Positions 15,681 through 23,839 of a stretch of 64,000 bases of DNA are shown here, one piece after another. A program made the translations under genes and the position numbers. Each line of letters starts with the position of its first letter. The first letter of the stretch is position 1. Below the pieces are notes generated by a model that was not told the origin of the DNA, searched no databases, and was given only the letters and a program-made list of their open reading frames with translations. This DNA comes from Streptomyces fuscichromogenes. GTDB taxonomy: Bacteria > Actinomycetota > Actinomycetes > Streptomycetales > Streptomycetaceae. The stretch lies in NCBI RefSeq assembly GCF_014645815.1, contig NZ_BMML01000002.1, positions 729,697 through 793,696 on the forward strand, written 5' to 3'.

Positions 15681-15781
15681 GCGACGACTCCTCACGGTTC
15701 GGAACCCCGACAGCCCCTTCCTACACCAGGCACCGCCCTCGCCGGGCGCCCCACCGGCGCCCCACTCGCGCTCCGCGCCCC

Positions 15782-16393
15782 TCACCGGCGCCGCGTCCCG
15801 ACGACCGTGCACAGATCGGGGGCGAGCCGTATCTCCACCGCCCGCAGCGCCGGATGTTCCAGCCAGTGCAGCCGCGCCCGGTCGACGTCCCCGCCGAACC
15901 GGGGCGGCCACCGGTCGCAGGGGGTGAAGTCGTCGACGACGACGGTGCCGCCGGGGACCAGCAGCCGCTCGACGTCGGCGGCCGGGTCCCCGGGCGTCTT
16001 CCCCTGCCCGCCGCCGTCGAGCACGAGCAGCTCGAACGGCCCGTACGCCGCGATGTCCTGCCAGTCCCCGCAGGTCACGGTGGTGTCGGGCCGGTCGTGG
16101 AACACCTCGGCGGCCGTCCGGGCCCGCTCCGGCTCCCGCTCCACGCTGAAGAGCCGCACCCCGGGCCGGGCCCCCGACGCCAGCCAGGCGAGCCCCACCC
16201 CCGCGCCGGTCCCGGTCTCCCCGATCCGTCCCCCGCCCCCGCCGACCCCGCCGGCCAGCACCTGGAGCAACCGCCCCTGCTCGGCCCGACAGGAGTACGG
16301 AAAGGCCAGCTCCCGGGCGGCATCGAGAGCCCGCCGAACAAGCGGAGGCAGCCCGGGAACCCCGGCATGGTCGTCGGTACCACGAAACGTCAT
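15782..16393 (-). CDS. Class I SAM-dependent methyltransferase
   Basis: This is 203 residues from ATG at 16393. A glycine-rich SAM loop (GRIGETGTGAGVGLAWL) lies near residue 65, an acidic ribose-binding SVEREPERA near 90, and FELLVLDGGGQGKTP near 122. It resembles the O-methyltransferase/CmoA-like Rossmann group common in actinobacteria, with VPGGTVVVDDFTPCDRWPP following. The substrate is unknown. It lies 101 bp upstream of matB on the same strand and may be in one transcript with it. Confidence 0.75.
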   Translation of the reverse strand: MTFRGTDDHAGVPGLPPLVRRALDAARELAFPYSCRAEQGRLLQVLAGGVGGGGGRIGETGTGAGVGLAWLASGARPGVRLFSVEREPERARTAAEVFHDRPDTTVTCGDWQDIAAYGPFELLVLDGGGQGKTPGDPAADVERLLVPGGTVVVDDFTPCDRWPPRFGGDVDRARLHWLEHPALRAVEIRLAPDLCTVVGTRRR

Positions 16394-16628
16394 GCCGGCC
16401 TTTCTACCGGCCAGAGCGAAGACCACACCCCGGACCGTGACACCCGCGGACAGCGCCCGCCCATCCCGCGGGTGTGCCCGGCCTCGCCGCGGATGGAGGC
16501 GGGCGTGAGCGCCGGAGGGCTTTCCGCCCGGCCGGATCCCGTTCTTCCCCGGCGCGCTGCCCGGCCGGGACGGGAGGGTGCCCGGTGCGGCTTTCCGCTC
16601 CGGCCGGAGGCCGCTCCTCCGCGGCTTC

Positions 16629-17708
16629 TTATCCGACCGAGACGGGTGGGTGGGTGGGCGAGACGACGTCGGCCACCACCGCGCTCGCGTTGTCGGTGCC
16701 GTCCGCCGCGTCGGCCGCCTCGACCAGTGCCCGGACCGCGTCCTGCGGCTCGCCCCGGCCCAGCAGGTGCCGGATCCGTTCGTCGGGGAGCGCCCTGGTC
16801 AGGCCGTCCGAGGAGAGCAGGTAGCGGTCGCCGGCCCGGACCTCGTGCAGTTTCAGGTCGGGGGTGTCGGCGGCGCCACCCGGCAGGGCCTTCGCCAGCA
16901 GCATCCGCTGCGGATGGCTCTCCGCCTCCGCCGCCGTCAGCCGGCCCTCGTCGATCAGCGACTGCACCACGCTGTGGTCGTGCGTGATCCGGAACAGCCC
17001 CCCGTCCCGCAGCAGATAGGCCCGCGAGTCGCCGATGTGCACGAGGGCCAGCCGGGACCCGGTCCACAGCAGCGCGGTGAGCGTCGTACCGACCTCCGTA
17101 CTGCCCTGCGACACCTCGCGCACGGCCTCACCCGCCGCATGCACGGCGTCCGCCAGGAGGTTCAGCACGTTGCCCGCCGAGAGCTCGGCGTCCTCCAGGG
17201 GCTTGAGCGCGGCCACGGCGGCGGCACTGGCCGACGCCCCGGCCGGCCCGCACCCGTCGGCGACGGCCAGCAGCCGGCGCCCCGCGTACGCGGTGTCCTG
17301 GTTGGACGGCCGGACATGCCCCCGGTCCGAGTGGGCGGCGTAACGCAACTCCAGCATCTTCGTCGTTTCCCTTCTCGACTCTCCGGACAGGTGGTCGACG
17401 AGGAACACGGCCAGGTCGCGGCGTACGGCGGTCTCCGCCTCCACGCGGGCCCAGTACGCCCGTACCTCCCGGGCGGCCCGGTCGGCGGGCAGCGCGCACA
17501 CCTCGCGGATCCGCGCCAGCGGCATGCCGAGCCGCCGCAGCCAGGCCACCAGCCGGGCGCGTTCCAGCTGCGCGTCGGCGTAGTACCGGTAGCCGGTCTC
17601 CGGGTCGACCCGGGCGGGCTTCAGCAGCTCCAGCTCGTCGTACAGCCGCAGCGCCTTCGGCGACAGCCGGCAGGCCTTCGCGAAGGCCCCGATGGTCAGC
17701 CACTCCAT
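16629..17708 (-). CDS. MerR-type DNA-binding domain fused to a PP2C phosphatase
   Basis: This is 359 residues. Residues 1-110 form a MerR winged helix (MEWLTIGAFAKACRLSPKALR, ETGYRYY, dimer helix with LRRLGMPLARIREV). Residues 120-355 form a PP2C Ser/Thr phosphatase: RGHVRPSNQDTAY, LLAVADGCG, LVHIGDSRAYLLRDG, RYLLSSDGLTRAL and GTDNASAVVADV supply the metal-binding acidic residues. DGCG replaces the usual DGMG, but the Asp is kept. The fusion suggests that phosphatase activity is tied to effector binding or promoter occupancy. It is divergent from the ATP-grasp gene, 126 bp away. Confidence 0.85.
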   Translation of the reverse strand: MEWLTIGAFAKACRLSPKALRLYDELELLKPARVDPETGYRYYADAQLERARLVAWLRRLGMPLARIREVCALPADRAAREVRAYWARVEAETAVRRDLAVFLVDHLSGESRRETTKMLELRYAAHSDRGHVRPSNQDTAYAGRRLLAVADGCGPAGASASAAAVAALKPLEDAELSAGNVLNLLADAVHAAGEAVREVSQGSTEVGTTLTALLWTGSRLALVHIGDSRAYLLRDGGLFRITHDHSVVQSLIDEGRLTAAEAESHPQRMLLAKALPGGAADTPDLKLHEVRAGDRYLLSSDGLTRALPDERIRHLLGRGEPQDAVRALVEAADAADGTDNASAVVADVVSPTHPPVSVG

Positions 17709-17834
17709 ACCGGCTCCACCTCACATTCCTCGACGTCCGCCGTCGATGCTGGGGCCTGCCCGAAGGTGAAGGTCAACAGCGTGCCCGTTAGCCTGCCAAG
17801 GAGCGTCGCCGCCGTCAGCCAAGGGAGTCCCACC

Positions 17835-18707
17835 GTGCCTCGCATAGCCCTCGCCACCTATGACCCCGGCGCGGCACCGAGCAAGGACCGGGATCTGCCG
17901 GTGCTGCTGGCGGCGCTGACCGCCGCGGGGGCGCAGGCCGTCGCCCGCCCGTGGGACGACCCCGAGGTGGAGTGGGGCGCTCACGATCTGGTCGTCCTCC
18001 GCTCCACCTGGGACTACAGCTGGCGCACCGAGCAGTTCCTGCCGTGGGTGGAGCGGGTGGGGAAGGCGACCCGGATCGCCAATCCGGTGGAGGTCGTGCG
18101 GTGGAACGCCGACAAGCGGTATCTCGGCGACCTCGCGGCGGCCGGTGTGCCGGTCGTGCCGACGCGGTATCTGGCGCCCGGCGATCCCGTGGAGCTGCCG
18201 TCCGACCGCGACTTCGTCGTCAAGCCCACCTTCGGCGCCGGCGCCCGGTTCGCCGCCCGCTACACGCCCGACGAGCACGGGACGGCCGTACGGCACCTCG
18301 CCCGGATGCACGAGGAGGGGCTGACCGCGATGGTCCAGCCGTACGTCCGCGGGATCGACGTCAGCGGCGAGCGGGCGCTCCAGTTCTTCGGCGGGCGGCT
18401 GCTGCACGCCAGCCGCAAGCGGGCCGTGCTCACGCCGGGCACCGCGTACGACGCGGACAAGGTCGCCCACCCGGAGCTCCGGCCCTGGCCCCCGACCGAG
18501 GCCGAACTCGCCGTCGCCGAGCGCGCGTTGGCCGCGGTACCGGACGCGCCCGAGCTGCTGTACGCCCGGGTGGACCTGGTCGACGGGGCGGACGGGCAGC
18601 CGCAGGTGATGGAGCTGGAGCTGGTCGAGCCGAACCTCTTCCTGTTCCTGCACCCCGGGTCGGCGGACGCCGTGGCCGCGGAGATCCTCAGCGCGGCTCG
18701 TCGATGA
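17835..18707 (+). CDS. ATP-grasp family ligase
   Basis: This 290-residue protein starts at GTG 17835 with AAGGGAG about 9 nt upstream. ATP-grasp features are visible: RWNADKRYLGDLAAAGVPVVPT, FVVKPTFGAGARFAARY, QPYVRGIDVSGERALQFF and YARVDLVDGADGQPQVMELELVEPNLFL, whose E/N residues bind the metal. Such enzymes join a carboxylate to an amine or thiol at ATP cost. Similar stand-alone actinobacterial proteins are often annotated as glutathione-synthetase-like or RimK-like. The substrate is unknown. The 3' end overlaps the convergent next gene by 20 bp. Confidence 0.75.
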   Translation: MPRIALATYDPGAAPSKDRDLPVLLAALTAAGAQAVARPWDDPEVEWGAHDLVVLRSTWDYSWRTEQFLPWVERVGKATRIANPVEVVRWNADKRYLGDLAAAGVPVVPTRYLAPGDPVELPSDRDFVVKPTFGAGARFAARYTPDEHGTAVRHLARMHEEGLTAMVQPYVRGIDVSGERALQFFGGRLLHASRKRAVLTPGTAYDADKVAHPELRPWPPTEAELAVAERALAAVPDAPELLYARVDLVDGADGQPQVMELELVEPNLFLFLHPGSADAVAAEILSAARR

Positions 18708-19308
18708 CCGCGGTGCGCTGGAGCAGGCCCCAGGTGAACTCGGCGACCACCTGACGGCCGTCGGGCACCTTGAAGGTGAGGCCTGGGGGTCCCCCCACGT
18801 AGTGGGGGAGGGTCGGGGCGCTGCCCTCCAGGGGGCGGGCGGGGGCGAAGGCGCGGGCGGCCTCGTCGACCGTGCAGGACCAGGGGGTCAGGTCGTCGAG
18901 GGTCTCCAGCCGCGGGGCCGGGGCGTCGGGGGCGCGGACCAGCCACTCGTTCCAGACCGCGCCGCCGGGGCCGGTCATGACCTCGAAGCGGAGGGTGGGC
19001 CAGAGGGGGAGCGGCCACTGCCAGGCCGCGCACTCCAGGTCACCGACGGCGCGTCTGGTCTCCCACCGGGGCGGGCCGAGGACCGAGCGGTACCGGGCCG
19101 CCGCCGAGCGGGAGCGGGGCGAGCGGGCCATCGCCTGCCAACGCCTGTTGGCCTCCCGCATGTCCGCGATCGACGCGCCCAGCGTGCGCCGGGCGTCCTC
19201 GACCAGGTCCGGGTTGTGGTCGGCCATGCGGCGCAGCAGCACCAGCTGGAAGTCCAGTTGCATGCCACCCATGGTGCACACGCGCACACCCGGCTGGTTC
19301 CCGGCCAT
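18688..19308 (-). CDS. Conserved hypothetical protein
   Basis: This is about 206 residues if started at ATG 19308. GTG 19317 and ATG 19272 are alternatives, and none has a clear ribosome site. A helical N-terminal half (LDFQLVLLRRMADHNPDLVEDARRTLG) is followed by a Trp-rich region (CAAWQWPLPLWPTLRFEVMTG, WNEWLVRAPDAP). I do not recognise a family. The segment LPHYVGGPPGL is encoded by a common Streptomyces GGGGGTCCCCCC-type hairpin sequence, so part of the protein may come from a repeat inserted in frame. Confidence 0.6.
   Translation of the reverse strand: MAGNQPGVRVCTMGGMQLDFQLVLLRRMADHNPDLVEDARRTLGASIADMREANRRWQAMARSPRSRSAAARYRSVLGPPRWETRRAVGDLECAAWQWPLPLWPTLRFEVMTGPGGAVWNEWLVRAPDAPAPRLETLDDLTPWSCTVDEAARAFAPARPLEGSAPTLPHYVGGPPGLTFKVPDGRQVVAEFTWGLLQRTAVIDEPR
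18783..18812. repeat. GGGGGTCCCCCC...GGGGGAG hairpin repeat within a coding sequence
   Basis: TCCCCCC ACGTAGT GGGGGA forms a short stem flanked by CTGGGGG and GGGTCGGGG. This G-run/C-run element is widespread in Streptomyces genomes, usually between genes; here it lies inside the 18688-19308 gene and is translated as LPHYVGGPPG. Confidence 0.5.
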
Positions 19309-19439
19309 TGCCCACACAATCCCCGATGGTTAGCCTGTGTTCGTCATGCCGATCGCCTGTTGATATCTCGAACGGCTCCGCAGCTCCGACGCGCGCCGCA
19401 CCGATATCCGGCGCCTAGACCCAAGGGAGGGGGCCGGAC

Positions 19440-20213
19440 GTGGGACGCCTCGTGCCTGCCGTGACCCGGGCTCTCGACATTCTTGAGCTCTTCCTGGACG
19501 GGGACGGGACTCTCTCCGCCCCCGACATAGTGCGCAGACTCCAGCTGCCGCGGACCACCGTGCACGAGCTGGTGACCACGCTCTCCGCCCGGTCGTACAT
19601 CGTGCCCGTACCCGGACAGCCCGGACGTTACCGGCTCGGCGTCCGCCCGTACCAGCTCGGCAGCAGATACGCCGAGCAGCTCGACCTGGCCGCCGAGGGC
19701 CAGCAGGTCGCCCGGTCCGTCGCCGAGACCTGCGACGAGACCGTCCACGTGGCGATCCTCGAAGGCACCGACGTCATCTACATCGCCAAGGTCGACTCCA
19801 CGCACGCGGTGCGCATGGTCTCCGCCGCCGGCCGCCGGCTGCCCGCCCACTGCACCTCGGTCGGCAAGATGCTGCTGGCCTCGCTGCCCGAGCACGAGCT
19901 GACCGCGCGCATCCCGGACGACGCCGACCTCGTCGCGATGACCCCGAACAGCATCACCGGGCCCGACGCCCTGCGCGAGGCCCTCGTGGAGATCCGGGCG
20001 CGCGGTATCGCGGTGGAGAGCCGCGAGTCCAACCCGGACGTCTCCTGCGTCGCCGCCCCGGTCCGCGACCGCACCGGCCAGGTCGTCGCGGCGCTGTCCA
20101 TCTCCGTTCCGATGATCCGCTGGAGCGAGGAGCGCCAGGGCGAGCTGGAGCAGCTCGCGGCCAAGGGCGCCGCCGAGCTCTCCGAGCGCCTCGGACACCG
20201 GAGCGTGGCATGA
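19440..20213 (+). CDS. IclR-family transcriptional regulator
   Basis: This is 257 residues. The N-terminal winged helix (VTRALDILELFLDGDGTLSAPDIVRRLQLPRTTVHELVTTL) is followed by the GAF-like effector domain, with RMVSAAGRRLPAHCTSVGKMLLA and SCVAAPVRDRTGQVVAALSISVP. IclR proteins usually control catabolic genes in response to small acids or sugars. Its stop codon overlaps the start of the SMP-30 lactonase gene (ATGA), so it is probably co-expressed with, and may regulate, that enzyme. The start is the GTG at 19440, 8 nt after an AAGGGAGGG site. Confidence 0.88.
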   Translation: MGRLVPAVTRALDILELFLDGDGTLSAPDIVRRLQLPRTTVHELVTTLSARSYIVPVPGQPGRYRLGVRPYQLGSRYAEQLDLAAEGQQVARSVAETCDETVHVAILEGTDVIYIAKVDSTHAVRMVSAAGRRLPAHCTSVGKMLLASLPEHELTARIPDDADLVAMTPNSITGPDALREALVEIRARGIAVESRESNPDVSCVAAPVRDRTGQVVAALSISVPMIRWSEERQGELEQLAAKGAAELSERLGHRSVA

Positions 20214-21061
20214 CGACGACGGCGTACGAGGTCGCGGTCGCGGCGGAGGCGACCCTCGGCGAGGGCCCCACCTGGGACCCGGCGACCGGCCGGCTCATAT
20301 GGATCGACGTCCTGGGCTCGCGAGTCCACACGTACGACCCGGCCACCGGCGGCCGTACCACCCGCACCACCGAACAGCACGTCGGCGCGGCCAAGCCCCG
20401 TGCGGCCGGCGGCCTGGTCCTCAACCTCCGGGACGGTGTCGGTCTCCTCGACCCCGACGACACGTTCCGCTGGCTGCTGCGCGAGCCGGTCCCGGGCCGT
20501 CGCGCCAACGACGCGGCCGTCGCGCCCGACGGCACCCTGTGGGCCGGCACGATGCGCTACGACGAGGCGGCCGGGGGCGGCACGCTGTCCCGGGTGTCGC
20601 CCGACGGCACGGCGACCACGCTGCTGCCGGACGTCACGGTCAGCAACGGCACGGGCTGGAGCCCGGACGGCCGCCGCGTCTACTACGTCGACACACCGAC
20701 CCGCCGGGTGGACGTCTTCGACTACGTGGACGGACTCCCCGTCGACCGCCGCCCGCTGGTGACGATCGAGGAGGGCGCGGGCCACCCCGACGGCCTGACG
20801 GTCGACGCGGACGGCTGTGTGTGGGTGGCGCTGTGGGGCGGGGCGGCGGTGCGCCGTTACACACCGGAGGGTGAACTGGACCGGGTCGTCCCGCTTCCCG
20901 CCACGCTCACGACGGCCTGTGCGTTCGGGGGCGCCGACCTGACGGACCTGTACGTCACGACGGCCCGGGTGGGGCTGGACCGGCCGCATCCGACGGCGGG
21001 CTCCCTGCTGGTGATCCCGGACGCCGGAAAGGGCCTGCCCCAACCGGCGTTCCAGGGCTGA
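20210..21061 (+). CDS. SMP-30/gluconolactonase/LRE-family lactonase
   Basis: This is a 283-residue six-bladed propeller of the SMP-30 family. The metal-binding positions are visible as GEGPTWDPA (Glu near residue 17), VSNGTGWSPDG (Asn near 146) and HPDGLTVDADG (Asp near 197). The catalytic substrate loop RRANDAAVAPDGTLWAGTM is present. It would hydrolyse a sugar-acid lactone such as glucono- or arabinonolactone. It is coupled to the upstream IclR regulator. Confidence 0.85.
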   Translation: MTTTAYEVAVAAEATLGEGPTWDPATGRLIWIDVLGSRVHTYDPATGGRTTRTTEQHVGAAKPRAAGGLVLNLRDGVGLLDPDDTFRWLLREPVPGRRANDAAVAPDGTLWAGTMRYDEAAGGGTLSRVSPDGTATTLLPDVTVSNGTGWSPDGRRVYYVDTPTRRVDVFDYVDGLPVDRRPLVTIEEGAGHPDGLTVDADGCVWVALWGGAAVRRYTPEGELDRVVPLPATLTTACAFGGADLTDLYVTTARVGLDRPHPTAGSLLVIPDAGKGLPQPAFQG

Positions 21062-21076
21062 CCGCCCCGCCTTTCA

Positions 21077-21183
21077 GGGGCGCGGGGAACTGCGCGACCA
21101 GCCACGACGGCGCCGCGGAAGGCATACGGCCCGTCTGTCGTCCGCGGGCGGGTGGGGGGTGGTCGCGCAGTTCCCCGCGCCCC
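21077..21183. repeat. Two inverted copies of the GGGGCGCGGGGAACTGCGCGACC element between convergent genes
   Basis: GGGGCGCGGGGAACTGCGCG... at 21077-21099 is the exact reverse complement of 21161-21183, giving 23-bp arms around a 61-bp centre. The pair sits between the lactonase stop (21061) and the stop of the convergent FAD oxidoreductase (21208). It could form a bidirectional terminator-like cruciform or RNA hairpin. Confidence 0.8.
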
Positions 21184-21207
21184 CAAAGGGGCGCTGCCGC
21201 GAGGGCG

Positions 21208-22611
21208 CTACTGCAGGCCGGCCCGCTTCAGCTCCTCCGTGGTCAGCGGCGGTTCGGTCAGGGTCGGCTTCGACGGCCCCGCCAGGGCCGCCAGCAGGAC
21301 GGACGGTGTCAGCAGTACCTCCGCCCGCCGCTCCAGGGACGTCACGTCCGTCACGCGGCGGGCGATGCGCCCGTTCCCGGTCGCCGTGTACATGAGCCGG
21401 TTCACGTACGCGGCCACCGCCCGGTCCCGGGCCGTCGGCCCGCCCTCCGTCGCCCCCGGATAGAACACGTCCTGCCCGACGGCGAGGTCCCAGGCCGCCC
21501 CGACCGGCCGGGCCAGCGCCTTCTGGAGGCGACGGGACAGGCCGGGCGCGCCGAGGCCGTGACGACGCGTCAGCTCCCGCAGGAGCAGCGCGCTCTGCGC
21601 GCCCACCGCCAGTCCGTGCCCGTAGGTGGGGTTGTAGGCGGCCAGGGCGTCGCCGAGGACCGTGAAGTTGTCGGGCCAGGCCGGCATCCGCTCGTAGAAG
21701 TACCGGCGGTTGACGGTGGCGCGGGTGAAGGCGACGTCGGACAGCGGCTCGGCCCGCGCGAGCAGGTCGCCGATGAGCGGGTGCCGCAGCCGCTCGCGGG
21801 CGAACGGCACGAAGTCGTCGGCGGAGGTGGTCGGTTCGCCCCCGCGGGTGCCGTTGAGGGTGACGATCCAGCGGCCGTCCTCGATGGGCAGCAGGAAGCC
21901 CGCCCGGCCGGGGCCGCCGTTCCGCGGGTCCGGCTGCACGTTGACCACCGGGAAGCCGCCGCGGGCCGCCTCGGGTGCGAGGTAGAGCCGGCTGGCGTAG
22001 GCGACACCGGTGTCGACCTCGCGGCGCTCCGGCGCGGGCAGCCCGAGGGCCGCGAGCCAGCGGGGGGCACCGGAACCCCGGCCGGTGGCGTCGACGACCA
22101 GGTCCGCGTCGAGGGTCCGCTCCCGGCCGTCGCGGTCCCGCACCCGGACCCCGGTGACCGCCGCCGCGCCGCCCGCGAGCCCGAGCACCTCCGTGCCGCC
22201 GGCCACCTCGACGTGCCCGTCCGCGAGGACCCGCGCCCGGACCGTCGCGTCCAGCAGGTCCCGCCCGGCCAGCAGCACGTGGTGGGACTCGGGCCAGCGC
22301 CGGAACCAGCCGTGCGCCGAGAGGACGACCATGTCCGTGGTGACCGGGGCCCGGCGCGCCCCGGCGGCCAGGAGCTGCGCGCCGATGCCCGGCAGCAGCT
22401 CCTCCATCGCCCGTGCCCCGCCCGACCAGAGCATGTGCCCGTGCCGGGCCTGTGGAAGCCCCCTGCGGGGTCCCGGCGCCGCGGGCAGCTCGTCGCGCTC
22501 CACGACGACCACCCGGTCGGCGAGGCCGGCCAGGGCCCGTGCCGCGAGCATGCCGGTGTGGGATCCCCCCAGGACGACGGCGGCTCTGGCGGGGGAGGGG
22601 CGTTCACTCAT
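21208..22611 (-). CDS. FAD-dependent oxidoreductase (halogenase/epoxidase-like group)
   Basis: This 467-residue flavoprotein has an N-terminal Rossmann fold (AVVLGGSHTGMLAARALAG, then VVVVERDELP). It also has DADLVVDATGRGSGAPRWL in the middle and NFTVLGDALAAYNPTYGHGLAVG, the FAD-binding GD motif, near residue 310. The nucleotide loop reads GGSHTG rather than GxGxxG. A HxxxxW pattern (RHGHMLWSGGARAMEELLPG) places it with actinobacterial FAD monooxygenases related to halogenases. Its start overlaps the MAB_1171c gene by 8 bp, making it the third gene of a coupled unit. The substrate is unknown. Confidence 0.8.
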   Translation of the reverse strand: MSERPSPARAAVVLGGSHTGMLAARALAGLADRVVVVERDELPAAPGPRRGLPQARHGHMLWSGGARAMEELLPGIGAQLLAAGARRAPVTTDMVVLSAHGWFRRWPESHHVLLAGRDLLDATVRARVLADGHVEVAGGTEVLGLAGGAAAVTGVRVRDRDGRERTLDADLVVDATGRGSGAPRWLAALGLPAPERREVDTGVAYASRLYLAPEAARGGFPVVNVQPDPRNGGPGRAGFLLPIEDGRWIVTLNGTRGGEPTTSADDFVPFARERLRHPLIGDLLARAEPLSDVAFTRATVNRRYFYERMPAWPDNFTVLGDALAAYNPTYGHGLAVGAQSALLLRELTRRHGLGAPGLSRRLQKALARPVGAAWDLAVGQDVFYPGATEGGPTARDRAVAAYVNRLMYTATGNGRIARRVTDVTSLERRAEVLLTPSVLLAALAGPSKPTLTEPPLTTEELKRAGLQ

Positions 22612-23839
22612 GCGTGGACATGCTCTCTGCCGGGACGGTCGCGCGGGTGCGTACCGCCGTGATCTCGTCGGGATGGCGCAGGACCTCGGAGAGGGCCTGG
22701 ATCTCCTGGAGCAGGTACGAGGTGTCGGCCTCGCCGGTGCCGCCGTCGTCGTCCGGGGCGTGCCGTCCGCTCTCGACGGCCTCCAGGATCGTCACGGCGG
22801 CGGCCAGGGCCTGGGCCCGGCCGGGTTCGTGGCCGAGGGCGAGAGCGGCGTCGTAGGCCCGGCCGCGCAGGTTCTCGTCGAGGAACCTGGACAGCTGCAG
22901 CAGCGCGTCGCGGACGTACGTCTCGCGGCGGAGCAGGCGCAGCTCGGCGGTGGCGCGCAGGGCGAGCGGTTCGCGGCCGCCCGCGACGGGCCGCAGCAGC
23001 CGGGCGAGCGGTTTCAGGCCGCGGTGCTGGCGGCGCAGCAGCCAGCGGTCGTGGAAGTACTGGCCGGCGTGCGGGACGATGAACCCGATCGCGACGAAGG
23101 TGGCGGCGATGCAGGCGGCCGACGGTGCGATGTTGGCGTTCAGCCAGTCCAGGTCGTGACCGGTCCAGCGGGCCACCACGGCCGTCAGTTTGGCCGCGCT
23201 GAAGAGCAGGTTCGTCGCGTAGCCGATGCCCAGGAACCTGAGCCCCCAGCGCAGCCAGGCGTCCAGGCCGTCGGTGCGGATCCAGTTCCACACCAGCCGG
23301 GTCGTGATCGTGCAGGCCACGGTGTGCGCGAGCAGGTAGAGCAGGATCTCCTCGCGCATGAACGGCGTGCTCGCGTAGTAGGTGTCCAGGTTCCGCACCT
23401 GTTCCACGGGCACGTCGGCGAGCGCGAACAGCACCCACAGGGCGACCACCACGGCCGCGTAGACGCAGACCACCCAGCGGGTCGCGCGCCGGGTCTGCTC
23501 CCGGCGGTCGGTGTGGCCGTTGCGCCAGTGCACGACCAGCAGCAGCCAGGACGCGGACAACGCGGTGATCAGGGAGTACACCAGGGGTGCCGCGATGTTC
23601 GGCACGCCGGTGACCCGGTTCGTCCAGGAGATGGTGGCCGGGGCGGCGAAGGCGAACACCGCGCAGGCGAACAGCAGCAGGCCGCCGACGGCACGCAGCA
23701 GCGGGTCCCGCCACAGTTTGAGGATGCTGGGCAGCTTGATCACCAGGGCCGCGGTCAGCACCAGGCCCGGGAGCCAGAAGGAGATGTACATCCCGGTGAG
23801 GAACGCGGCCGGGCCCTCGGCCAGTCGGGGGTGTGTCAC
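22604..23839 (-). CDS. MAB_1171c-family multipass membrane protein
   Basis: This is 411 residues from a GTG start. About seven or eight hydrophobic segments occupy residues 10-290, including YISFWLPGLVLTAALVI, LLLFACAVFAFAAPATI, VVCVYAAVVVALWVLFAL and ACIAATFVAIGFIV. A soluble helical tail of about 120 residues follows (ELRLLRRETYVRDALLQLSRF). This matches MAB_1171c proteins, annotated as putative transporters, though their activity is unproven. The upstream gene encodes an IrrE-like metalloprotease and the starts/stops overlap (GTGA), the usual partner arrangement. The XRE regulator often seen with this pair is not in the window. Confidence 0.75.
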   Translation of the reverse strand: MTHPRLAEGPAAFLTGMYISFWLPGLVLTAALVIKLPSILKLWRDPLLRAVGGLLLFACAVFAFAAPATISWTNRVTGVPNIAAPLVYSLITALSASWLLLVVHWRNGHTDRREQTRRATRWVVCVYAAVVVALWVLFALADVPVEQVRNLDTYYASTPFMREEILLYLLAHTVACTITTRLVWNWIRTDGLDAWLRWGLRFLGIGYATNLLFSAAKLTAVVARWTGHDLDWLNANIAPSAACIAATFVAIGFIVPHAGQYFHDRWLLRRQHRGLKPLARLLRPVAGGREPLALRATAELRLLRRETYVRDALLQLSRFLDENLRGRAYDAALALGHEPGRAQALAAAVTILEAVESGRHAPDDDGGTGEADTSYLLQEIQALSEVLRHPDEITAVRTRATVPAESMSTHE

